NCBI GenBank assembly: GCA_009761415.1
Contig: QUOL01000006.1
Span: 1,364,001 to 1,428,000 of the forward strand
From: Sarcomyxa edulis
Taxonomy: Eukaryota; Basidiomycota; Agaricomycetes; Agaricales; Mycenaceae
Length of the DNA stretch: 64,000 bases
Direction: 5' to 3'
The position numbers were made by a program, and so were the translations under genes. Shown piece after piece: positions 25,032 to 38,940 of the stretch. Each line of letters opens with the position of its first letter. Position 1 is the stretch's first letter. The notes beneath the pieces are model-generated. The model saw nothing but the letters and a program-made list of their open reading frames with translations, searched no databases and was not told the origin of the DNA.

Positions 25032-26725
25032 ATGGCCCGAGTCCCTCTAATCGGACGACTCGACCCGCGGGAATACGTCGCCCTCATCTTCGGCTTCATA
25101 TTAATCGCATTCGAAGCGTTCATCCGAGTTATCATTCTATTCCTGCCTAAACCCATCATAACCTGGTTCTACGATCGTTCTCGCTCACTATTCCACTTCA
25201 TTGGCGGTAACCAACCGAAACCAAAGTCGAAGGACCAAGAAGCTGTCGAGAAGATCCTGAACGCGAAGGATTTTGAAGAGTTGTGTGCTGTTTATGGATA
25301 TACACACGAAGAACACGTCGTATTGACAAAGGACGGATATCTCCTTGGACTGCATCGATTACCGTCGAAACGCGGTCAGCATAAAAGTAACCCAGGGACG
25401 AGCACGGGAAATCCAGTGGTGTATCTCCATCATGGGCTCTTGATGAATAGCGAAGTATGGGTCTGTCTCACTGAAGCCGAGCGGTGTCTTCCCTTTGTCC
25501 TCGTTGAGCAGGGTGCGCTGCTGTTCACATTTATACTCCAATAATCGCCTCTAATAATTATGTACAGGCTTCGACGTATGGTTTGGGAACAACCGCGGAA
25601 ACAAGTATTCCAAGAAATCAATCCATCACGGGCCCAACTCATCCAAGTTCTGGGACTTCTCCATTGACGATTTCGCATGGCACGATATCCCCGATTCCAT
25701 CGAGTACATACTCTCCACCACCAAAGCTGATAACCTAAGCTACATTGGGTTCAGCCAGGGTACTGCACAAGCATTCGCTGCATTGAGTATCCACCCGCAG
25801 CTCAATGAAAAGGTCAATGTCTTCATCGCGTTGGCTCCTGCTATGGCTCCTGCAGGCTTAGCGGCGTCTATTGTAGACGGACTCATGAAAGCTTCGTGAG
25901 TGATCTTAGATTTGTGAACCGGAATGTTGACTTAGGCTAATAACACAACAGACCAACCCTCGTCTACCTATTCTTCGGTCGTAAATCAATCCTCTCATCC
26001 GCCATCATGTGGCAATCTATCCTCTACCCACCTATATTTGCTGCAGGTGCGTGCATCTAGCAAAACTTTGTTCGATCCAACTATTTCTCAAAACTATACA
26101 GTGATCGACCGCTCGCTGGGCTGGCTATTCGCATGGCGTAGCCTCAACATAACCTCATCCCAGAAAATAGCAGCATACGCGCACCTCTACTCTTACGCGT
26201 CTGTTAAATCCGTACGTCCAACTTCCATACTCTCACTCCTCTAATTGGAACTTACTACCATTCTGTTCCGTCCAGGTCGTCCACTGGTTCCAAATAATGC
26301 GCAACTCAACGTTCCAAATGTACGACGACGACGTCATCTCCCCCCTCTTCCGCACCTCCATCTCAGCATACCGCCCCGCGCGATTCCCGACGAGGAACAT
26401 CGTCACCCCGATTGTATTGCTGTATGGGGATCACGATTCGTTGGTGGATATTGACACGATGTTGAGTCAGTTGCCCGAGCAGCGACAGGTGGTGGAGGGG
26501 GATGGGGATGAGAGTGAGAACGGCAAAGGAGGGAAGGGTGGGCATGGGAGCGTAGTGGTGAAACGGTTGCGAGGGTACGAGCATCTGGATATCCTGTGGG
26601 GGAAAAACGTGCATGTAGATGTCATTCCGGTTGTGTTGCAGGCGTTGAGGAGGTATTGTGTTGGTGAAGGCGATGCTAATGGAAATGGAAATGTTGCGGA
26701 AGAGGTGTCGACGGACGATGCGTGA
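25032..26725 (+). CDS. membrane-anchored AB-hydrolase lipase (steryl ester hydrolase-like), copy 2
   Basis: Paralogue of the lipase at 11797 with the same exon joins. The ATG at 25032 gives MARVPLIGRLDPREYVALIF, then the N-terminal hydrophobic anchor. The core shows YGYTHEEHVVLTKDGYLLGL, VVYLHHGLLMNSEVW, FDVWFGNNRGNKYS, the nucleophile motif IGFSQGTAQ, Asp in YGDHDSLVD and His in YEHLDILWG, so it is catalytically complete. Differences from copy 1 are concentrated in the insert after the catalytic Asp (PEQRQVVEGDGDESENGKGG) and in the C-terminal tail, which here ends EEVSTDDA. It converges on GAPDH copy 2 with about 320 bp between stop codons. Most substitutions between the copies are synonymous or conservative, which suggests purifying selection on both. 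Confidence 0.9.
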
Positions 26726-27049
26726 ATAGGCTACGCAACATACATACATACAATAATTACTCTATAATCCTGGACTGTACATAGGCATTGCGATATCTGC
26801 ATCGAGTGCAGCGATGGTGTCACCGACCGAGCGTCGCAATGGCCGATAAGCCCGATTTCAAATGTACAAGTTCGAGTTCAAACGTGATACAGCTTATTCC
26901 TTCGCTCGCTACAATCCACCCAAAAAACTTCCAAACGTCTAAATGTCTAATTGGATTATAGGGATAGCACAAGAAATACAATTGGTGTTTTAATAATTGT
27001 TAACGGTACAAACGTGCTCTGGAAAACTTCTTTCAACTTGTACACAAAA

Positions 27050-28598
<1,549 letters not shown>

Positions 28599-28670
28599 GA
28601 TTTATTTTTTTGAGTGAGGTGGATGTAGTTGAGAGAGAAAAGTGAAGATTGCAGAAAGAGTTGACGGGTA

Positions 28671-28677
28671 TTTTATA
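28671..28677 (-). promoter_or_regulatory. TATA box of GAPDH copy 2
   Basis: TATAAAA on the minus strand, 73 bp 5' of the ATG, matching copy 1. Confidence 0.6.
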
Positions 28678-28964
28678 GGCGCGAGTCCACCGATCGCAAA
28701 TCGACGCGTCACGGCCGGTCTCACCAAATCGGGTAATATCTCATCGGACTTGCTTCCGTTGCTCCGGCAGAATAGGAGAAATTCGCGCCAGATTGTATCC
28801 AGCTGAGTCTAGACCTTGGCCACGTGGGCGGAGCACACGGCATTCGTGACAGCGGCATCCGTTATCTACCCGTGACATGCCGCTTCTGTGACACATAGCC
28901 ACCACTGTCATATCGATCTCAAGCTTCCGTCCTACTCTCACTCACGCGTTATACCTACTGCAGA

Positions 28965-29461
28965 ATGACGCTTTCCAGCGGCGAAAAGATTGCCATCGCG
29001 TAAGCTATCAACATATATACATGGTGCTCTCAAGACCTGACAATCGATATCAATCTTATAGCTGGGTCTGCACTGGAATATTCAACATCTAGTGAGCGAA
29101 TCGTCTATACGGTTCTTCGACGGCTCTTCTGACATGAATTCAGTCTATTCATTGCTTCGTTTGACCAGACCAAGTAAGTAACCCGCACACCACCTCCGCC
29201 GCCCACGGATGTCCTGAACTGTCATCAACAACATGTAGTGTCACCAATCAGAAAGCAAATCTAGCCGCAAAGATACTCTTTGGGTCCGCTGCTGTCCTCA
29301 ACCTCGCTGCGGCGTTGCAGAGCTATCTATATGGCCCACCCAGGGCGAGGCTCGCGGCCCCTCTACTTCCTCTGCATACCGATGCTGATGTCGCGGTTGC
29401 CGAGACTCTGAGTCTCAAGGCGAACAATGCGAAAGAGAAGGGTGGTCAACTTTCAGGGTAA
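28965..29461 (+). CDS. small two-TM protein, family member D
   Basis: Fourth member and the clearest model: exons 28965-28999, 29062-29091, 29144-29173 and 29239-29461 (318 nt, 105 residues). The protein starts MTLSSGEKIAIAAWVCTGIF, then NIYLFIASFDQTNVTNQKAN, a second hydrophobic segment LAAKILFGSAAVLNLAAALQ, SYLYGPP and a polar tail ending KEKGGQLSG. The TA-C/T join inside the YLFIA block and the AA-T join after DQT match members A-C, so the four genes descend from one ancestor. Here the micro-exon of A and B is fused to its neighbour (C TGG GTC). The gene is divergent from GAPDH copy 2 and shares a short intergenic promoter with it. Confidence 0.7.
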
Positions 29462-29996
29462 ATCGGACCATACTGGAGCGTCTTCTCTCATCGACTAAAT
29501 CTCTATTTATTGGATGTAACTGGGGTGGAAAGCTGAATAGCAGAATATGACAGACTGCGTTTACATCTTTGACACATCAACTGTCAACAAAGCTATCGTT
29601 GTCTCACCGTCATAACGTATCCAAGGGCCATCAGCGCGCGTGCCTATATATAATGTATGCTCCTCCAGTGTGCTAGAGCTCTAGAGCACAAATTATCCAA
29701 ATGGCTGTATCAGAGACGCTTGCCTCCCAGTATACTGCTACCGACCTTCATAAACTCCAGTCTGACACCCACGCAAGGCATCTGACCCTTATCGCATTCT
29801 CCCATCAGGTCCCAGAATCGCGTACACGGACTACCAAAAGAGACAGCAGTCTTCCTTGGGCTGCACGGGTCCATACACCATCCCGAGCGTTGAAGTTATA
29901 AAATACCTGTAGTATGCCACACATGTTTCTTCTCAGCCACCGACATAACAAGAGTTTAGAAAGCTATGAAATATATGACCACAAGCTACATCTAAT
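29462..29996. other. intergenic with a possible 66-codon ORF
   Basis: A TATA-like TATATATAATG run (about 29645-29655) stands 50 bp upstream of an ATG at 29701 that opens a 66-codon frame (MAVSETLASQYTATDLHKLQ onward, stop 29901). There is no similarity to anything I know and no second member. A palindromic CTAGAGCTCTAG lies at about 29673-29684. I would not call this a gene without transcript support. Confidence 0.3.
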
Positions 29997-31368
29997 TCAC
30001 AAAGTACCGCTACGCGTAATTTTCTTGCCGAATGGTACAATTGCACTTCCCCAGATCGTGTAATTGGTTTTCTCCAGCGAGTCCGGTTGCCAATGAGCTC
30101 CCCCGGCAATCCCAACCTTCAATGCACCTCTGATTTCCCAACTGGGTAAAATCTCTCTCGACAGACCTGCTGCTGTGTCCGAGTTCGCTTTGTCGACGAT
30201 CGTGTTACCGCTAATGGGATAAGAGAACACGATGTGTAGTAATTTGATTTTGTCGTAAAACTGGCCTTCGAACGTCTCTTGTAGCTTGGCACGGACGTGC
30301 TCTTCTGAATCGTCCGAGGCTAGCGTGATAATATATAGATTGAGGATTTCGAGAGAGGTCGAAGTACTCCCCAGGAAAGCGGCGAGGGAACTGCATAGAG
30401 AGTCGATATCGTGGGTTCGCAGAGTAAGAGAACGCATGTTTGGAAGGGTACCCAAGTCTAATTGGGCTATCACTACAACAGAGTAAGGCTGTGAGAGCAT
30501 GAAAAACACGAGGAATAAGCACACGGAACGAACCTGGTTCATCATAGAGGAATTCGAATTCGAGCTGATGCTGTACGCTGATCGTAAGATCCTCCAAAGT
30601 ATTACGATTCGCAGCAAGGAATGCTTTCAACGATCCGAGCAGACCCCAGCCATCAGGCTTGGTGGTGTATACGTGTATATTCAGAGCCTGTATCTGCGGC
30701 GTGTACCCCGGAAGGCTTGCCATCCAGGTAAGCCATTTCGAAGGGTTCACCATCCGAAGACGGAGTGTCCTCAGACGAGAAAGCGCGTGTTCTTTTGAGA
30801 TGACGGGGAAGTCTGGCATTCTCTTATTGCGTGGCGGTCTCGCGAATACGGACAGACTCTCGAGATGCTCAAGAGAGATGACGAGCTGAGGGAGATCGAG
30901 AGGCCATGTATCATGTTTGGCATACACGAAATTACGAATGGATGGGAATCTGGTGTGGATCTGGAGGTCGTTCATGAAGCTGATGTCTCCGATGTACTGT
31001 GCGATCAGCAACCTTCCAGTGAGTGTGACATTCGCTGCTGCCAACGCGTCTATGCAGTTCTTCAGAATTCGAACTTTTTGTATGTTCAACACGCATCCTT
31101 GTATCGCACGCCGGAATGTGCATTGTGGTGATCCTAAGAGCTCTATGAAGGAGCCAGTATTGTCCCTTGGGCTACGACCGAAAGAGACCTGGTACAAAAC
31201 CGGTGTGGAGAAGAGGTGATAACGAGTTGTGGGCAGCCAATTCCGACATACGAGGCTGCTAGACGTGAGAGATGGAACAGAAGAGTGAAGAAAGTCGAGG
31301 ATTCTGTCTAGAAGTTCGGGTGAAAGGCTGACGGCGCCGTTAGCAGTGTTGATGGTGGTGTTCGACAT
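29997..31368 (-). CDS. F-box protein
   Basis: Two exons: 30534-31368 and 29997-30472 (intron 30473-30533, donor GTTCGT). The start at 31368 gives MSNTTINTANGAVSLSPELL, then DRILDFLHSS, SLVCRNWLPTTRYHLF and STPVLYQVSF: the N-terminal F-box (about residues 14-55) that binds Skp1 in SCF ubiquitin ligases. The remainder is the variable leucine-rich-like region usual in Agaricomycete F-box proteins (HLESLSVFAR, LRTLRLRMVN, NMRSLTLRTHD, LEILNLYIITL). It ends KKITRSGTL at 29997. About 435 residues, no signal peptide, no TM. Such genes are very numerous in mushroom genomes and the substrate is unknown. The neighbours do not suggest a pathway. Confidence 0.85.
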
Positions 31369-31760
31369 GAAGAGCCAGCGAAAGGAAAACGAAAGAAGAT
31401 GACCTCGACAGACACAGATATTTCAATGCTACAGATTGGAGCGCTGACGATCTCCTAGACGATGAGCGTTCCCATTATGCCCCATTGGCCCCATTCACTC
31501 TGAGGGTTTCTGTCATGATAGTGTTTCCGATTTTGAGGCAATGTGCATAGTGATACGGCTTTCCAGTTGTGGCGTTGTCAGTGTGAGACGATGGATGGAC
31601 CTAGATGGTTAACGAAAGAGACATGGGCATTGGGAACGACTCGGAACATCTATTTTATTTATTTGGTTGGTTTCAGCAGTACGATTGTCACCTTACTGTT
31701 GTCAGAAGCTCGTATCAAGCTTGATGAATGAACTAATACGGGACTCTGGAGGTATATATC
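31369..31760. other. short intergenic stretch
   Basis: About 390 bp between the F-box start and the NRPS-like stop. Only the F-box promoter is expected. Nothing else seen. Confidence 0.5.
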
Positions 31761-34700
31761 TCATGCTTCTGACCGCGCGGTGAGGAACCCAATCTTCCTC
31801 CAATACCCAAGCCAACGAACAACGTCAGGCGATCCGAGACTAGCAGCATTCGACAAAGCAGTCGAAGACGCCAACGCGTTGTCTATCGCAAGCTTCGGAA
31901 TTCCCATGACCTCGAGGGTTTCGTCGTTGCTCGCTACTATCTCCTCTTCCGTCTTCAACCCCCCCTTGAAGAGCTGGAGAATTTTACCAGCCGGAATCTT
32001 TTCGAGTTCCGTGCTCAGCTTTGAGGAACGACCTGCCATAGTCGCATCCGTGGCTGCAACCGCTTGTTCCAGGAGATTTACCCATTCTGCGTAAGGCCGA
32101 AGCGGCAGTCCCAGTTCCTGAGACATGACGCGGAAGATATCTTTGCAAGGCACAGGACGGGGGTGAATGAGATGGACAGTCGGATACTGTGCATCACGTA
32201 TCTCGACCAAGGCTTCAGCGGCTATATCCAATGGAATCCAGGAGGATTTCTGGGGAAATGACAAGCGGTGAGTGGCCTCCCCCTGTTTTCACGACGAACA
32301 AAGCTTACCCCTCTGATCTCAGGTAGACATCCGAGTGTTATACTTGATTTGACGATTGCCGGGACCCAATCAGAACTATTCCAAGCGCCACTCGGACCTC
32401 CGCAGATTTGCCCAACACGCACGACAATAGGTCGTAGAGGGGTGTTTTTTGCAGCGGATTCGAGTATTTTTTCGGAAACATACTTGGATTCACCATATCC
32501 CTGACCCAAGGATATCGTCGAGTCCTTGAGCGGTGCTTCAAAGACGGGAGTATGAAGATCGGCGACTAGATATCAGCACTTTAACATTTGCTCTTACTAA
32601 TAAGAAAAGCAATCGAGATGGCCTACCGTTTCGGAAAACTCCAACGGATGAAGTGAACAGCAGACGAGGTGGTATAGGATGTGGAGACGAGATAGCCAGG
32701 TCCACAAGAGTGCGTATACCTCCAATCGAAGTCTCGAAAGACGGGAGTGACATATTGAAGTTTACAGGCCAAGCTGGACTTCGCGTTGAGTCTACGAAGA
32801 GTACTCTGGATCGATACTGCTAGGAATGCTCACCAATGTGCATGATATGTGTGATTTCTCTTCGTATCTAAGCCCTAGAGTCAGTGATGGTTTAAAAAGT
32901 GAGGTAAGAAATGACTTACCTGATCCTCAAGAGCATGGTCAAGGCCAAGCCCAGTCCCACTCAAATCTCCTTCTAGCAAGACAACCTTGGGGGATGAAGC
33001 TAGTGCGGGATCATAACCACGAGTCTTCAAAGCATTCTTCTGCCTTTCGAGTACCCCTACAGCATTTTTGGACCGTCTGTTGAGCGCGTAGACAATACGA
33101 ACAGACTCGGAGACGACCAATTTCGCGAAGACTAGGAAAAATCATCAACTACAAGTTTCTTTCGACATCAAAAATCAAATCACCAGCCGTTCCCAGAGAT
33201 CCCGTTGTCCCCGTCACCAATACCACATCCGCAGAGGAAGTCGGTACATGTTTCGGGAAGGATCTCGTATAACGCGTAACAAACGCGTCGATATCTTTGG
33301 CGCTCGTACGAGAGGTGTTCGGATCGCCTGATCCAGAGTGCACAACGGAAGATGCGTATGAAACAAGAGATAAGATGGTAGGATGCTCGTAAACGAAGTT
33401 CGTGGACACGCTGACGGTAGAAACGCCTTCGGTGCTCCTCAATGCATGGAGAATCGCATTGCGGATCCATGTAGCTTGTAAACTGATTTTTTCAAACAGA
33501 AAATCAGGTCTTCTGGGCATCAAACACATACAGCGGAGGATGATATCACCTATCGCAACCACCTTCAAATATATCATCCTGATCTGCAGCAGGTCGTTTG
33601 AGTACACTGTTCACAACAGTCCTGACGAAAGCCAGAGAATTCTCTGAAGACCAATCTACGGGAGGATCTACGATCTGCGTCGTCTCCTCCACTGCAGCAT
33701 AGACGGCGTCGATCTCCGAGTCGTAGTCCTTGGTAATGACTGCGCGTTTTGGAGCACCTTTCGGAGTGTAAGTGAACGGCTTGAAAGGGTCCGCGACGAT
33801 TATCATCTTATCAGAGAATCAGATTAGATGAAGACAAGAACAAGTACCGAGTCTACATACCTCTTTGAATACACGGGAATGTTGCGGCGCGAATGCATTC
33901 ATTTCTTCGACCGTGGGCCTATGAGAAATATCATCATCAAGTTGTGAATGCGACAAAATGACATCCGTTCACATCCACACACCATATATCATTCCTAAAC
34001 TCGATCAACTTATCGCTATCCTTCGGGTCAAACGCATACTCCTTCTTCAACTCAACCAAAACCCCATTCTGAAACCTCCCACGTCCAAAGAAAATCGCAG
34101 ACCGAACTTTGTGATGCTTCCGCAAAATAAACTCCAACGGCCCCGGATTCGTTTTCTCGCCCGTAGATAACATGATAGTATCATCCTTACGCCCGACGAC
34201 CTTGAAGTACCCGTGTTTGGTGGGGTGTGGGACGAGGAGGTCGTTGGTGGCATAGGCATCCTGACCACGGAACTTGGTGTTCACGAATGGGCAAGATTGC
34301 GTTGGTTTTGCCTGCCAATGATGTCATATCATCGATACCAGAGACGCTAATGGATGGATCAAAGAGAAAGAAAACTCACGACGACAAGGAGTTCGTAGGT
34401 TCCATCACCTATAGGAACCTGATTTACAATCAACCCAAGAAACATTATACATATAGAATAGAACGGAAATAGCGCACAAGCTCGGCTGCACAGTGTTGAT
34501 TCAACGTGAAATATTCCCAATCCAATCCTGGTCTTTCTATAAGACATAAGACGGTTATTCGAGTATAATATGAGAAGTGGTAGCGAGGGGGCAACGCACC
34601 ACCCACAATCGTCCCAATGACACCGACTTCGCTGCTAAACGCACCGTGACGGTCTTGTTCAGTCCAGTCCAGATAAACGCATGAACAACCGATGGTAATG

Positions 34701-36277
34701 CACTCACGCTCCATAAAACGTATACACCGATACTCCCTGTTCAGCCAACAAATCTCCTGCATGCTTATTGAGAGGCCCTCCTCCATAAGCCTACAATCCG
34801 GTCGATGTTTATGTCAGCTTAGTATTGAACTTCGAGAGAGAGAGAGAGGAGAACGGCGACTCACTACACCCTTCAGACTCTTAAAGTAAGACACTTTGAC
34901 TGGGTCTCGAGACCATTCCTACGCCGCAAGTGTCGTGTCAAAACAATGACAATCGGAGCTGACTAACTAGGTATGCAAAGAGCGTACCTCTATGAAGGAA
35001 GGGACTCCGAATACGTACGAACAAGGGGTATCAGTAAACCCTTTATACGTAGCTTCAGGGGTAGGTGTCGTCGCAGGAGAAGCTGGCGCAAACGTAGCTA
35101 TTACAAAACCTGCAGTCGACTGACCCAGTCATCCGTCAGTGAGTGAGGTTTGACAAGATGAAAGACGGAAAACACTAACGAGCCATGCAAGAATGTTGAT
35201 TCCAACTGCATGAAACATTGCAACGGAGTGGCAGCCCAGCACTTCGTCGCGTAGATCATGAGCACCAAAGACTAGATGATGATGGCCTAGTCAGCACTGC
35301 ACCGCAACGCATCTAAATCTAATTTGGTATGTAGAACAGACAGACGTACGTGTGACTAGAGCGGTTTGTAGGTAGGAACGATCGGTCCAAGGGATTGGCT
35401 TAGGGAAAGACGAAGACCCTAGAGATATTTTGAGCGAGGACAGGAAACAGGAACAGTAACGTTTACCCAACTTTGGGGCCACTTACCAGAAGAATGCACT
35501 ATGATCCTTGGAACATAAACGTCACGGCCGCGGGGCCGAAGAGGGACAAATATGTCGTCTTTCATATAAAGGTTCCCGTACTCAGGCATAGAGCAGACTC
35601 TAGGTCGATAGTCAGGATTCTTCAACTCCACCAAGGAATCCTGAACCAATTGACGTATAGCGTGATCTACGCTGACCATGATATGCGTTGGACGAAGTTC
35701 GGATAGAAGATGTGCTACAGCGGCTGGAGAGTTCCTGGGAGAGATAGGCATGACGGGAAATTCGGCTCTAAGCACTGTGACGGAACGGAAGGGTAAGAAA
35801 GGTAAGATAGAACCAAGCCGCAGAAGAAAAACGGGTATTAGCCCACGAACTTACTTCCAAGCAGAGTTGTAGAGAACGTAATGGTGTCTGTGAGCGCTCC
35901 CGTTCCCGTTAGAGATGACAATGAAAACGATACAGCAAGCAAGGATTTATCTCACCAGTCGCAGCGATGATTGCGATGAGAGGACGCTTCCCATCTATCT
36001 CGAGGTCGATGCCAGATACCTCCGCAACATAATGGGCTGCTTTATGGATTGCAGGGACTACATCGGAGAAGGAGAGCCAGGTTTTCTGGCTCTGACCATC
36101 ATTGTCATGGTTATGGTTATGGTTGGCGTACACAAAGACCGGATGATGTGGGTTGTTCTGGTAGTGCCAGTCGAATATCTCTGAAACGGTTAGAGATCCA
36201 TCGATCGGTGGAGGCTTGTAGGAGCTTTCTGGTTTGGCAGGTCTTGGGGGAGGGGTGAGGAGGAAGTCCACGCCCAT
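31761..36277 (-). CDS. NRPS-like adenylation-thiolation-reductase enzyme, copy 1
   Basis: A multidomain enzyme of about 1,050 residues in many exons. An adenylation domain is followed by one carrier domain and a short-chain-dehydrogenase-type thioester reductase; by family logic it activates a carboxylic acid with ATP, loads it on the carrier and reduces it with NADPH. I start at 36277 (MGVDFLLTPPPRP) because copy 2 aligns there; an upstream in-frame extension exists to 36421. Blocks: WHYQNNPHHPVFVYAN, the PISPRNSPAAVAHLL segment, IIVHSSG, YTFYGA-TEVG, GQDAYATNDLLVPHP, VGRKDDTIMLSTGEKTNP, the carrier GGCD-SLQATWIRN (phosphopantetheine Ser), VLVTGTTGSLG (nucleotide-binding), LNRRSK, IFTSSVGVF, YGESKYVSEK (Tyr-x3-Lys) and VRVGQICGG. 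Stop 31761. The product is not predictable from sequence. Confidence 0.88.
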
Positions 36278-37297
36278 GAGAAAGATTGATATGAGGGCGT
36301 CGTCTCCACGGACATACTTATGTATAGGATAATTTTGGGTGCCCCCCGATTTGACCATGACCAGGGGGCAAGTTTCATGAGGAGGGAAGAGTTGGACCGA
36401 AAGAAACGCACAGTCTCTCATGGCTCAAGTTCGAAAGTCCGACACTCAAACATACACATTGTGTAATGAAGGCAGATGACAACGGTTTTCGGTCCTATTG
36501 CTGATCATGGGTCTGATCGCGATTATGATAGAACTGAAGATGCGCACCATGTAGCTTATAATAGTCGGGATAGATAACTTTAATAATCGGCTCCTAAGAA
36601 AAGAAAAGTCCTGGGAAATGTTCACAGTGGCTGAAGGACGTGGAGGACAAATACAAGTCACGTAGGTGTCATTGCTCGAAGCACGATCTGGTTGAGTTAT
36701 GGTGAAATATCTGGTCATGCGATGTCAATAAATAATGTCGAGACGGAGCGAAAGCATTTGACGCACTTTCCTCGTCGGGCTTGTGCCTAGAGTTGAATTC
36801 CATGTTAAACTTTAGACTCTTAGACCTTAGGCTACGAAGATAATCAAAAGAATAGTCACAAAACAAACGAGACCATCACTTATCATACTTTAAGCAAAAG
36901 TGACTATGTAATTCGCGTCCGACCGATGTGGTGCACTTTGCCAGCAATGACTCGACAGAGAACGTGCTCTCGATGGAGAACGCATAAGTGCGGTATATAT
37001 GTGAGCAAAAACCTGCGCGGTGACCGGTGACCCGTTGCAGATACTTGTTCTAGTTACACGGCTTGACCAAGACCTCGCCACTTCTCGCAGAGAAGTGTGG
37101 CATGATCAGAAGATTACAAAAGTGACAGAACGAGTCGGGGTCGTCGGGGTCGTTGGAGTCGTTGATCCACTCGATCGAGGCGATGACCTGTGGCGTCTAA
37201 AGATCCAAAGTGAAATGCTCATCAAAGATCCGACGAAGGTCCAAGGAGAGTTGAAGGAGAGACACTTCGAGGCAGCGATGAAGCGAAGGATCAACTT
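36278..37297. other. intergenic upstream of NRPS-like copy 1
   Basis: Contains the promoter of the NRPS-like gene. No gene seen; the frames are short and without domain similarity. Confidence 0.5.
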
Positions 37298-37727
37298 ATC
37301 AGCAAAACGGGGGAATCCTGCTGTGACCTGGTGACGCGTGACCAGGCAGACGCGGCTTGGCAAGGGATCGACTTTCCCGGCGATGTCTTGCATGTCCTTG
37401 TAAGCCCTTGCAAGACCTTCACCTCCCTGGTATACCTTCCACAACCCCTCACCTGCCTGCTCGTTGCATGGTCAAAGCACAGGAACCGTCGATCTTTCGA
37501 AGTCCGCCATGGCGTGCTTGATCGATTTAAATTCACCTACTTCGTAAATTTTCCCATTTCTCCGTCTTCCTTCCTCCCACTTCCTCCCACTCTGAAGTCG
37601 AGATCCTCCATCGATAGCATAGGTCATACAACACATCTCCTTGCCTTGTTTGTCCTAACGGCTTTACATCTGGTCGAGGGTCACACTGCCTACGCCGTTA
37701 CACCAATGCCATCGGCCGTCTCCTGCC

Positions 37728-38128
37728 AGGCCCCGGGAAGCTCCCATAGATGTTTGTCGGCCAAAATTGCCTCAAAAACGCTAAAATTTGGCCGAATTTC
37801 GCCCTCAAAAACGCTATCGCGGACGAAGATGTCACGCATGACGCGCATTGTCACACGGCGTCACGCGCCGAAAAATCCCATATCCGGCATAAGTTAGACA
37901 AAATCTCAGCCCCACTCCGTACGCTACGTTTCTCGAGAAATTTCCATGTCAGATTACATCAGAGTGTCGAAAAAAATTCCGCCAGGATGGTCTCAAAAAC
38001 GCTAACAACCGACAAACATGCCAGATTTTCGGCCTCAAAAACGCTACAAACGGACGAAGATCAGGTCAATTTTTCGCCCTCAAAAACGCTAATTTCCGAC
38101 AAACATAGGTGGGAGCTTCCCGGGGCCT
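37728..38128. mobile_element. MITE with 33-bp TIRs and 8-bp target-site duplication
   Basis: The left end 37728-37760 (AGGCCCCGGGAAGCTCCCAT then AGATGTTTGTCGG) matches the complement of the right end 38096-38128 at 30 of 33 positions. Directly outside both ends stands the same 8 bp, CTCCTGCC (37720-37727 and 38129-38136), a target-site duplication. Inside, the 13-mer CTCAAAAACGCTA occurs five times in direct orientation (37771, 37804, 37992, 38034, 38079). Copies 2-5 are followed by a GACGAAGAT or GACAAACAT word. No coding capacity. An 8-bp duplication with subterminal repeats fits the hAT superfamily; 9 bp (Mutator-like) is possible because the boundary T is ambiguous. Confidence 0.85.
37771..38091 (+). 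repeat. five dispersed CTCAAAAACGCTA repeats
   Basis: Exact 13-mers at 37771-37783, 37804-37816, 37992-38004, 38034-38046 and 38079-38091, all inside the MITE and all in one orientation, at irregular spacing (33, 188, 42 and 45 bp). They look like subterminal transposase-binding repeats. Confidence 0.75.
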
Positions 38129-38940
38129 CTCCTGCCATGCAAGACCATGTCTCGGCAGCTGTATCCTCCACCATAATCGGACACCTCTTGGCACACCTTC
38201 CTAATTTTTTCAATGCCCACACCTTCTGTTGTCGTTATAGCCGGCATGTCGTCGGCTTTGTGTCCCTCTTTTTTTTGTTTCTCTTGATGTTGATCTGGGA
38301 CGATGTTGAGTCGTGTCGTGGAAGTCGAGTCGTTTGTGACTCGCAGCCCTGTTCGAGACCCTGTTTCCTCAAGAGTCTGTCGCAGTGTCGAACCTCACGA
38401 CTTGACCGGCCCTTGTTTGTTCCCCTTCGTGTTTTGTACATCGTCGTTAGCCTTTTCAATGATTATTATATTCCCTCAATTTCCTTATTGCCAGTGGGAT
38501 GTCAGTATGCTCAAGTTTAAGCAGGATTATGGGCTTTGCCATCTTACATGGTTATCTTATAAGCCACGGTGCACATTGGCAAGGTACATAATTGACATAA
38601 ACCTGGCAAAAATGCCCAAGCCTTGTGTGGTTTGCCATTCTACATGGTTGTCTTACAAGGCCCCCGTGAAATTTTCACCAGGCAGGTGTGTCTTACAGGG
38701 ATTTTATAACATTATGCCCCTTGTAGGGCCTTACAAGGCCTTACAAGGATTTCCCCGTTTTGCTGATGAAACGAAAGACTGGATCCAAGAATGACGTAAG
38801 AAAGACGGCTGGAGCCGAGCTTCAAAAAACGTCACGGTCAGTAACTTCAGGACTCCCTTGTGACAACTCTATTCATTGACTTTGTTGCAGTACGAGTACC
38901 CTATTGTGTGAGTAATTATATATACGACTCCGAAGCTGCT

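Larger units (their letters stand above)
37298..38767. mobile_element. older TIR-bounded element with a nested MITE
   Basis: ATCAGCAAAACGGGGG at 37298 is repeated in inverted orientation as CCCCGTTTTGCTGAT ending at 38767, with imperfect similarity continuing inward (AATCCT). Between the arms are several copies of CTTACAAGG or its complement (for example 37397-37404, 38663-38671, 38730-38758) and a pair of direct copies, TTTGCCATCTTACATGGTT (about 38534) and TTTGCCATTCTACATGGTT (about 38631). No transposase frame and no clear target-site duplication are seen, so this is probably a decayed non-autonomous DNA transposon. The intact 401-bp MITE at 37728-38128 sits inside it. Confidence 0.5.

Noticed and set aside
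37771..38091. regularly repeated 13-mer as a CRISPR-like array
   Set aside because: Spacing is irregular, the repeats are short, the genome is eukaryotic, and the repeats lie inside a TIR-bounded MITE.
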